Assembly (NCBI RefSeq): GCF_900240265.1
Contig: NZ_LT964739.1
Location: 1,786,015-1,825,145 of the forward strand
DNA length: 39,131 nt
Direction of reading: 5' to 3'
DNA from: Galactobacillus timonensis
Lineage (GTDB): Bacteria > Bacillota_I > Bacilli_A > Erysipelotrichales > Erysipelotrichaceae
Shown: positions 16,424-21,498 of the stretch, one piece after another
Layout: the number at the start of each line of letters is the position of its first letter
Numbering within the stretch: the first letter of the stretch is position 1
Translations under genes and position numbers: made by a program
The notes under the pieces: model-generated
The model's database searches: none
Told to the model about the DNA's origin: nothing
The model's input: only the letters and a program-made list of their open reading frames with translations

Positions 16424-17695
16424 TCATTTGTTTTTATTCGCGTTCATTTCATTGAGTACCTTCTGAAGTTCCTTCTCGTTACTTACCGTGTAGTAATTGT
16501 CACGCTTCCGTTCTCCAACCTTCATGCATGTGTAATGTTTTCCGTATCTTTCGATGTAGATCTCATCTGTAATTGCGTCTATGTAAACAGTAATGTTCTG
16601 CTTCTGGCTGAGGTGAACAATCTCTCCATTGCTTGTCACCGGGGTATATAAGCAGTTCCCCATGGAGAACACATCGTTCCTGATCTGCCTCTGATATTCT
16701 GCTCTGAAGACTTCTGAATAGTTGAAATCAAAGGGTACCGGAGTGAACAGCTCATGTGGATCCTTTACCGGATATGAGAATTTCGCATTCAGGTAAAGCC
16801 TGTATTTCTTGTTGAACCAGTCATTGAGGTAATCATAGTTGTGGGGTACCTTCCATCGGATCAGGTCATTCGGAAGCCGCATCTGTGCCGTACCGTTATA
16901 ACGTTCAACGCGTCCCTTGGCCTGAGCTGAATTTGCGAAGATCATAGTGATGCCAAGCTTATTCATCATGCTGGCAAACTGCGTTGGTGTTCCGGCTTTG
17001 ACGCTGCGGAAGACTGAGAACTTGTCTGAATACAGTGCTTCCGGAATGCCGTAATTCTCCAGAACAAGCTTCATCATACGGGCGTATCCACGCGCACATT
17101 CTTCAGCCATGAAGTATCCCGCAAGAACCTCGGTACTGGCATCGTCAACCGCAAGATGAAGGGCGTAAGCTCTGCCATCATTGAACCAGTCGTAGGGCGT
17201 TCCATCAATCTGCACCAGCTCTCCCATATGGTCTCTCGGGGCTCTTGTTGAATGCGTGACGCGTGTACCATCTGTCCGGCCTGGCTTCTCTACAGGAGAC
17301 GTCCATCCTTCCCTTACAAACAGATCGCGGAACCAGGTCTTGCTGCGGTTCTTCAATCCATACCTCACAACATCGGCTTCCTTGTCTTTGTTTGTAATGA
17401 CATCTTCAAGATAGATGTCTCTGAACTGTGCTATGGTGATTGACGGATACGTCTTCTTTAAATCCTCAAGGTACCTGATCTCTTGGTCGGAGGCAGTGGT
17501 TACCGGCTTTCTTCCGGTATTGCCGTGAGTGAGAATAGCAGACGTATCTTTTATCTTTCTCTCGGCTGACAATCGCTCAATCTGCTTCCGGCTGTATCCA
17601 CATTGATCAGCTATCCATTGACAAGTAATCTTAGGGTTCGAATCCCTTTGTTCCAGTAGTTTTAGAGCTTTAACTTTATCTTTTTCTTTCTTCAT
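16424..17695 (-). CDS. IS1202/ISNCY-family DDE transposase
   Basis: About 423 residues. An N-terminal helix-turn-helix (residues 22-45, ITCQWIADQCGYSRKQIERL) is followed by an RNase H-like catalytic core: Asp164 in VQIDGTPYDWF, Asp224 in ALYSDKFSVF and Glu264 in SAQAKGRVERYNGT, the wording typical of ISNCY/IS1202 transposases. The C-terminal part (about 340-423) is beta-rich with a basic end. A GTG nine bases upstream is possible, but ATG 17695 has the SD GGAGGTGA at good spacing. The gene looks intact, so the inner element may still be mobile. Confidence 0.9.
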   Translation of the reverse strand: MKKEKDKVKALKLLEQRDSNPKITCQWIADQCGYSRKQIERLSAERKIKDTSAILTHGNTGRKPVTTASDQEIRYLEDLKKTYPSITIAQFRDIYLEDVITNKDKEADVVRYGLKNRSKTWFRDLFVREGWTSPVEKPGRTDGTRVTHSTRAPRDHMGELVQIDGTPYDWFNDGRAYALHLAVDDASTEVLAGYFMAEECARGYARMMKLVLENYGIPEALYSDKFSVFRSVKAGTPTQFASMMNKLGITMIFANSAQAKGRVERYNGTAQMRLPNDLIRWKVPHNYDYLNDWFNKKYRLYLNAKFSYPVKDPHELFTPVPFDFNYSEVFRAEYQRQIRNDVFSMGNCLYTPVTSNGEIVHLSQKQNITVYIDAITDEIYIERYGKHYTCMKVGERKRDNYYTVSNEKELQKVLNEMNANKNK

Positions 17696-17713
17696 CTGGA
17701 TCACCTCCAGATG
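17693..17713 (-). promoter_or_regulatory. Hairpin enclosing the transposase start codon and Shine-Dalgarno
   Basis: On the minus strand CATCTGGA and TCCAGATG form a perfect 8-bp stem whose 5-base loop is GGTGA. The start codon ATG is the end of the right arm and the SD GGAGGTGA straddles left arm and loop. Read-through transcripts would fold this and hide the start, limiting transposition; that role is inferred. Confidence 0.7.
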
Positions 17714-17745
17714 AATGCATTAGTCCCCGAATGCCTTGAAATCAA

Positions 17746-17796
17746 TGGGACATTTTCATTTGATCACGTGTGGGACATTTTCATTTAACTATGACA
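17746..17796 (+). repeat. Right end of the IS1202-type element with tandem binding-site-like repeats
   Basis: TGGGACATTTTCATTT occurs at 17746-17761 and again at 17771-17786, offset by 25 bp. The tip is ACA at 17796. Only one copy of the complementary block is seen at the left end. Confidence 0.75.
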
Positions 17797-17812
17797 AATA
17801 TGTAATGGCCTC
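17797..17812 (+). repeat. 16-bp target site duplication, right copy
   Basis: AATATGTAATGGCCTC, identical to 16353-16368. From here the IS110 sequence continues. Confidence 0.9.
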
Positions 17813-17908
17813 CCTCAACTTGTAGCACCGAGGATCATCCCAATATACTTATGTTGGTCTACAAAGCAGAGGGAAGTTGCACTCATACAAGAAAGGAAGG
17901 CCATTACA
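17801..17908 (+). promoter_or_regulatory. Structured left non-coding end of the IS110 element
   Basis: Nested pairings converge across this leader: TGTAATGGCCT (17801-17811) with AGGCCATTACA (17898-17908), CCCTC (17812-17816) with GAGGG (17869-17873), TTGTAG (17820-17825) with CTACAA (17859-17864), and CCAA (17840-17843) with TTGG (17854-17857). The last arm touches the transposase ATG. It could be a fold of the bridge/guide RNA, a translational control hairpin or a protein-binding repeat. Confidence 0.55.
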
Positions 17909-19039
17909 ATGACAGTATACAACGTAGGAATCGACGCACACACCACCAATTTCACACTGGCTACCTGGGGGAAGGATGATCTCCGGGCCACTAACGTTAA
18001 CACTTATTCCCCATCCGTTGAAAGCATCATCAAATACTGCAATGCGATCACTAAACAGCATGGGGATGATGCCAAAATCATTGTTGGATATGAAGCCGGA
18101 TGCCTGGGATTCCAACTCTACAGGCAGCTGAAGGATCGTGGGATCGAGTGTGTAGTCATGGCTCCTTCAACAATTGTAGGTACCGAGGTCAATCGCCGCA
18201 GGAAAGTAAAGACGGATAAGCGTGACGCCATTGCGATCGCTGAGAGCCTTAAGAACAATCAATACAAAGCAGTATACGTTCCTGATGAAGAGGATGAAGC
18301 CGTCCGTGATTTCATCCGCATGAGAACAGATCACAAACAGGCATTGAAGAGAATCAAGCAGCAGATCTGTGCCCTCTGCCACAGGCATGGATATCACTAT
18401 ACGGAAGGCAGAAATTACTGGACGCAGAAACATCTGAATTGGCTGAATTCGCTGCCGCTCACAGGCGTGCTGAAGGAGACGCTGGATGAATATCTGCTGT
18501 CTTATGAGCACGCTGTAGAAAAGCTTACCCAGCTGGATGCGAGGATCGTCGAAATTGCAGAAACAGATAAGTACCGCGAGAAAGTACATAAGCTCATCTG
18601 CTTCAAAGGGATCAAAGAAATCACGGCACTGGCGCTGATCGTTGAGATTGGAGACTTCAGCAGATTCATTAAAGCAAAGGGATTTGCGTCATTCCTTGGA
18701 CTGGTTTCCGGCCGGCTGGACAGTGGCGATCACAACACTGCTCTTCCGATCACCAGGCAGGGAAATACCTTTCTGCGGCGGCTTCTGGTCGAAGCGTCGC
18801 AATCATTCTCAAGGGCACGGCAAAGCAAATCCGCAGCACTGAAGAAACGCCAGGAAGGATGTGAAGAAGCCGTGATTGCCTACGCAGATAAAGCCAACGA
18901 GCGGCTGAGAAAGAGATATTACAAGCTTGTCCTCACCAATAAGAAATCTCACAATAAGGCAGTCACTGCGGTAGCGCGGGAACTTGCGTGTTTTATCTGG
19001 GGAATGATGACCGGGAACATTCACACAGCACTCGCATGA
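17909..19039 (+). CDS. IS110/IS1111-family DEDD recombinase (transposase)
   Basis: 376 residues. The N-terminal RuvC-like DEDD domain shows Asp9 in YNVGIDAH, Glu62 in VGYEAG, and Asp103 and Asp106 in KVKTDKRDA. The C-terminal Tnp_20 domain has FKGIKEITALALIVEIGDFSRF, LGLVSGRLDSG, the GNTFLRRLLVEAS segment with the Ser expected to act as nucleophile, and a basic end. The gene looks intact. Such enzymes use a bridge (seek) RNA encoded in their own non-coding end to choose targets. Insertion of the inner element removed the outermost 18 bp from its leader, which may have silenced any junction promoter. Confidence 0.95.
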   Translation: MTVYNVGIDAHTTNFTLATWGKDDLRATNVNTYSPSVESIIKYCNAITKQHGDDAKIIVGYEAGCLGFQLYRQLKDRGIECVVMAPSTIVGTEVNRRRKVKTDKRDAIAIAESLKNNQYKAVYVPDEEDEAVRDFIRMRTDHKQALKRIKQQICALCHRHGYHYTEGRNYWTQKHLNWLNSLPLTGVLKETLDEYLLSYEHAVEKLTQLDARIVEIAETDKYREKVHKLICFKGIKEITALALIVEIGDFSRFIKAKGFASFLGLVSGRLDSGDHNTALPITRQGNTFLRRLLVEASQSFSRARQSKSAALKKRQEGCEEAVIAYADKANERLRKRYYKLVLTNKKSHNKAVTAVARELACFIWGMMTGNIHTALA

Positions 19040-19477
19040 TTACCTGCCTGCATGGATAAGGATTTGAGAAGCACAGTATATTGATTTCAGAAACAGGAAA
19101 TAACCAGATACAGACGGGCATCGAGGGTATCGGGAAAGAGCCGCCGGAGCAACTGGACGGTTCAGCTATCTGCGATCTAACTTTTACGGCACAGATACTC
19201 CTTGTGAACCACGATTTAAGACAGCAGAGCTGGCGGCGAAACCATTGGCCTGTGGGGTGGGATGAGCAGCTGATCCCTGATACACGTATAACAGAATGGC
19301 TAAGTACCGCGAACTGTTACATTCGGAGCTCTTTCCCCGTGCCCTTGATCCGGTTGATTATCACTCCAGCCGCAAAAGAAGAATTAACAGAAGAGGATCG
19401 TTGATGATCAAGCATACCAACAGAAGTTTTTTCAGAGCACCTTAATTTATCACTTGACATCGGCCATTACATAACAG
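19040..19477 (+). other. Right non-coding end of the IS110 element, candidate guide-RNA region
   Basis: 438 bp without a convincing gene. It ends in GGCCATTACATAACAG, complementary to the left end. IS1111-subgroup elements are reported to encode their guide (seek/bridge) RNA downstream of the transposase, and the length here is ample. TTGACA at 19454-19459 points outward toward the right tip. An open frame at 19081-19404 has no start signal and no family resemblance, and I do not regard it as a gene. I could not identify the target- and donor-binding loops by eye. Confidence 0.5.
19454..19477 (+). promoter_or_regulatory. Outward -35 at the IS110 right end (junction promoter half)
   Basis: A perfect TTGACA at 19454-19459. 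In an excised circle the right tip joins the left tip: TTGACA, 17 bases (19460-19476), then GACAAT made of G19477 and ACAAT (16351-16355), a 4/6 match to TATAAT with the key A and T kept. IS110-type circles are known to assemble promoters this way. Confidence 0.5.
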
Positions 19478-19567
19478 TTAAGCGTAAAGGAATATGAAGA
19501 TCCATTCGGAGAGGATAAAGAAAACAGAAAGCCGAATCCGAATCGGAAGATAACAGCGAAGCCATGA
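19478..19567 (+). pseudogene. tnpA: Detached 3' end of IS200 tnpA
   Basis: Read from TTAAGC the frame gives LSVKEYEDPFGEDK, then a Lys/Asn/Pro-rich end and TGA at 19565-19567. LSVKEYEDPF is the C-terminal sequence expected after DK in this transposase family. It has no start codon of its own and continues the frame broken at 16350. Confidence 0.9.
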
Positions 19568-19575
19568 GTAAAAGA

Positions 19576-19713
19576 GCCCGTTTAACGGGCATGCGAGAGA
19601 GTTAAACTGCAATCGTGGCTTGAACATTGAAGATGCGAAAGCCAGCGCCTTAAGACGCTGGCTAGTAATAAAGCCTTATAGGCTTAGGACAAACCGCCCG
19701 TTTTACGGGCGGT
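19576..19713 (+). repeat. Hairpin series and right-end hairpin of IS200
   Basis: Four hairpins in 138 bp: GCCCGTT/AACGGGC (19576-19590), AGCCAGCG/CGCTGGCT (19640-19663), AAGCC/GGCTT (19671-19685), and the 9-bp ACCGCCCGT/ACGGGCGGT (19693-19713). The last is the likely right-end recognition hairpin. The element should end a few bases beyond it, near 19725. Confidence 0.7.
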
Positions 19714-19755
19714 CATGATTCCTGAAGCAGTTGAAACGCTAAAAAATCAGAAAAG

Positions 19756-19775
19756 TTAGTTCAAACTAATTGACT
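19756..19775 (+). promoter_or_regulatory. Inverted repeat abutting a -35 box upstream of the Cys-rich gene
   Basis: TTAGTT-CA-AACTAA (19756-19769) is followed directly by TTGACT (19770-19775). A possible -10, AAGAAT, lies at 19793-19798 after a 17-base spacer. An operator touching the -35 suggests repression. The TTAG...CTAA form recalls DtxR/MntR-type metal boxes, but the identity of the regulator is not shown. Confidence 0.45.
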
Positions 19776-19821
19776 CCGGGGAAAAGCTTTGCAAGAATAA
19801 GAGCGGACAAGGAGGCAGTCT

Positions 19822-20007
19822 ATGGCTGATATTGTCATTCTCGCTGTCATCGGCGTTCTGCTGGTGCTGGCATTGATTTCCGTCAAGAAACATGGTCTGG
19901 AAGACTGTTCCGGCTGCAGTTCCTATGGATCCTGCACGCATAACTGCAGTGCAATCAGGAAAGATCTGAGACGGGCTAGACGTGATATTGCAAAGGAAGG
20001 GCGCTGA
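19822..20007 (+). CDS. Small FeoB-associated-type Cys-rich membrane protein
   Basis: 61 residues: a single N-terminal membrane helix (about 3-21), then CSGCSSYGSCTHNC and a basic helical tail. This plan is that of the FeoB-associated Cys-rich membrane protein family, normally encoded beside the ferrous iron transporter FeoB. No feo gene is in the window. The SD AAGGAGG is strong. A palindrome sits over its promoter. Role in metal handling is inferred from the family only. Confidence 0.75.
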   Translation: MADIVILAVIGVLLVLALISVKKHGLEDCSGCSSYGSCTHNCSAIRKDLRRARRDIAKEGR

Positions 20008-20020
20008 GCGGCGCCATTTT
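20000..20020 (+). terminator. Weak terminator after the Cys-rich gene
   Basis: GGCGC/GCGCC around the stop codon region, then ATTTTCTG. A TACAAT -10 for ppk2 follows at 20024-20029. Confidence 0.4.
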
Positions 20021-20055
20021 CTGTACAATGGAGTCTGGAAAAGAGGCAGAAACAA

Positions 20056-20970
20056 ATGAAGAACCCATATGAATACAACGGTTCCCGGGTCTATCACCGT
20101 GGAGACATCAAGCCGGATGATACTTCGTTATGCAGGGATAGGGACAAGGCGCTTTCCCACATGCAGGAAAATCTCAGCAGGATTGATGAGCTGCAGCGGC
20201 GGCTCTATGCAGAAAAGAAAGAAGGGGTCATCTTCCTGTTTCAGGCCATGGATGCGGCCGGAAAGGATGGGACGATTCAGGGCGTTCTGCAGTGTCTCTC
20301 GCCGCATGGCGTATATGAGGCGGCCTTCAAGTCACCGTCTTCCACGGAACTTGCCCATGACTTTCTCTGGCGCATTGAACAGAAAGTGCCTGCCAAGGGC
20401 GAAATCGCCATCTTCAACCGTTCCCAGTATGAAGATGTGCTGATCGGCAAAGTGAAGAAGCTGTATGAATCGCAGGCCCATGCGGACCGCATCGACAATG
20501 ACCATGTAATCGAACACCGTTGCCAGGACATCGTCAACTTTGAGACCTATCTGTATCACAACAGTGTGCGCACGGTGAAGTTCTTCCTGAATGTGTCCAA
20601 GAAGGAACAGGCAAAGCGTTTCCTTGCCCGCATCGAGGAACCGGAGAAGAACTGGAAGTTCAACGGCGGCGACTACGAGGAGCGGAAGTACTGGGATGCC
20701 TATCAGGATGCCTTTGCGGATGCGATCAATGCGACCGCAACCAGGACGGCGCCATGGTATGTTATTCCGGCGGACCATAAGTGGTATATGCGCTATGTCG
20801 TATCGGAAATCATTCTCTCCGTGCTGGAGGACATGAATCCTCAATACCCTGTCGTCACCAGGGAGCGGCTTGCCGAATTTGACGGTTACAAGCAGGATCT
20901 TCTGAAAGATCTCGGCCTTGATGAAACGGAAGAAAAACCGAAGAAGAAAAAGAAGGCAAGGAAAAAATAA
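20056..20970 (+). CDS. PPK2-family polyphosphate kinase
   Basis: 304 residues. PPK2 enzymes transfer phosphate between inorganic polyphosphate and nucleotides. Walker A reads AMDAAGKDGT (residues 64-73), Walker B region FNRSQYEDVLIGKV near 125, and the lid region carries KKEQAKRFLARIEEPEKNWKF. The domain plan is the single-domain type that commonly phosphorylates AMP or ADP, but substrate preference cannot be settled from sequence. The C-terminus is unusually Lys-rich (EKPKKKKKARKK). ATG 20056 has the weak SD AGAGG. It appears to be a monocistronic unit. Confidence 0.93.
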   Translation: MKNPYEYNGSRVYHRGDIKPDDTSLCRDRDKALSHMQENLSRIDELQRRLYAEKKEGVIFLFQAMDAAGKDGTIQGVLQCLSPHGVYEAAFKSPSSTELAHDFLWRIEQKVPAKGEIAIFNRSQYEDVLIGKVKKLYESQAHADRIDNDHVIEHRCQDIVNFETYLYHNSVRTVKFFLNVSKKEQAKRFLARIEEPEKNWKFNGGDYEERKYWDAYQDAFADAINATATRTAPWYVIPADHKWYMRYVVSEIILSVLEDMNPQYPVVTRERLAEFDGYKQDLLKDLGLDETEEKPKKKKKARKK

Positions 20971-20975
20971 CAAAC

Positions 20976-21007
20976 AGGAAAAAGAAAATGGTCCCCGCAG
21001 GGACCAT
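20976..21007 (-). terminator. Terminator of ssb (minus strand)
   Basis: ATGGTCCC (20988-20995) pairs with GGGACCAT (21000-21007). On the minus strand it is followed by TTTTCTTTTT, so it terminates leftward transcription from ssb. Confidence 0.85.
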
Positions 21008-21018
21008 GATTGAGACGG

Positions 21019-21354
21019 TCAGAGTACCGGCGCCACTTCCTGACGGCGCGTCAGATATTCGACTTTTTCGGCAACGACACCGGCGCTGAAACGCTGCGTG
21101 CCGTTTTTTTCATAGGTGCTGCCTTCCAGACGTCCGCGGATACTGATCCAGTCTCCGATTCTGCACAGCGCTGCGCATTCCTCTGCGATGCCGCGCCATA
21201 AGGTGACCTGAAACAGGTCGGCACTCAGGCTGCCGTCCTCGTTGCGGAAATTGCGGTCAACTTCCAGTACCATCTTGGCAATGGAGTTTCCCTTGGGAGT
21301 GGTTGTGATGCTCGGTGTTTCCTTGATGCGGCCGATTAATACGCAACTGTTCAT
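21019..21354 (-). CDS. ssb: Short single-stranded DNA-binding protein
   Basis: 111 residues with the SSB OB-fold order: MNSCVLIGRIKETPSI, a basic strand region MVLEVDRNFRN, DLFQVTLWRGIAEECA, and GDWISIRGRLEGSTYEKNG. It lacks a Gly/Pro/Gln-rich linker and the acidic C-terminal tip that recruits partner proteins, ending in RRQEVAPVL. It is therefore probably a secondary SSB, as in YwpH/SsbB-like proteins, rather than the replication SSB. ATG 21354 follows GAGGAGGAAG; an upstream in-frame start is unlikely. Confidence 0.88.
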   Translation of the reverse strand: MNSCVLIGRIKETPSITTTPKGNSIAKMVLEVDRNFRNEDGSLSADLFQVTLWRGIAEECAALCRIGDWISIRGRLEGSTYEKNGTQRFSAGVVAEKVEYLTRRQEVAPVL

Positions 21355-21386
21355 AGATTTCTTCCTCCTCGCTGTTACGTAGGAAC

Positions 21387-21415
21387 AGTATTGCAGGGAA
21401 ATCTGTGTACGACAA
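21387..21415 (-). promoter_or_regulatory. Promoter of ssb
   Basis: On the minus strand TTGTCG (21415-21410), a 17-base spacer and AATACT (21392-21387). A near-palindrome CACTTT-GAAC-AAAGTG at 21463-21478, about 50 bp further upstream, could be an operator or a hairpin. Confidence 0.6.
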
Positions 21416-21498
21416 ACCACCGGAACCGTCCCAAAGTCTCAGAATCGGCTCATGAAGATGTTCACTTTGAACAAAGTGTCCAGGAAGCGGTCAATGCG

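Larger units (their letters stand above)
16369..17796 (-). mobile_element. IS1202/ISNCY-type element, innermost insertion (1428 bp)
   Basis: It starts TGT at 16369 and ends ACA at 17796. Both ends carry GAAAATGTCCCA (or its complement) finishing exactly 26 bp from the tip. It is flanked by a perfect 16-bp duplication, and its single gene fills most of it on the minus strand. From memory, the IS1202 family includes a group with 15-18 bp duplications. The element separates the first 18 bp of the IS110 element from the rest, so it arrived last. Confidence 0.85.
16351..19477 (+). mobile_element. IS110/IS1111-family element inside IS200 tnpA
   Basis: Middle layer. Its limits come from rejoining tnpA: GATAAG at the left and TTAAGCGTAAAG at the right restore the family sequence DKLSVKEYEDPF. 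AG occurs at both edges (16349-16350 and 19476-19477), consistent with an AG/CT core dinucleotide. Subterminal inverted copies of TATGTAATGGCC at the left (16355-16366) and GGCCATTACATA at the right (19462-19473) fit the IS1111 subgroup. Without the inner element it is about 1.68 kb: a 114-bp left flank, the transposase, and a 438-bp right flank. Confidence 0.85.
15778..19725 (+). mobile_element. IS200-type element, interrupted by two later insertions
   Basis: Outer layer of the nest. The left part (about 15778-16350) holds the left-end hairpin, leader hairpins and most of tnpA. The right part (19478 to about 19725) holds the tnpA 3' end and the right-end hairpin. Without the insertion the element would be about 820 bp, close to the usual 700 or so for tnpA-only IS200 elements. 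IS200 elements lack inverted repeats and target duplications, so both outer ends are approximate. No tnpB is present. The element lies just after the ftsK terminator, where its insertion would do little harm. Confidence 0.8.

Noticed and set aside
19081..19404. 107-codon open frame in the IS110 right end
   Set aside because: No SD, no family resemblance, and located where non-coding RNA is expected; the start codon is TTG-like in context.
19576..19713. CRISPR-like array of hairpins
   Set aside because: The four hairpins differ in sequence and spacing; they are not repeats of one unit, and no cas genes are near.
15778..19725. Composite transposon carrying cargo genes
   Set aside because: All genes inside are transposases of different families; there is no passenger gene and no paired identical flanking IS.
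21463..21478. CACTTT-GAAC-AAAGTG as terminator of the M16 genes
   Set aside because: A 6-bp stem without a U-tract on either strand; kept only as a possible operator.
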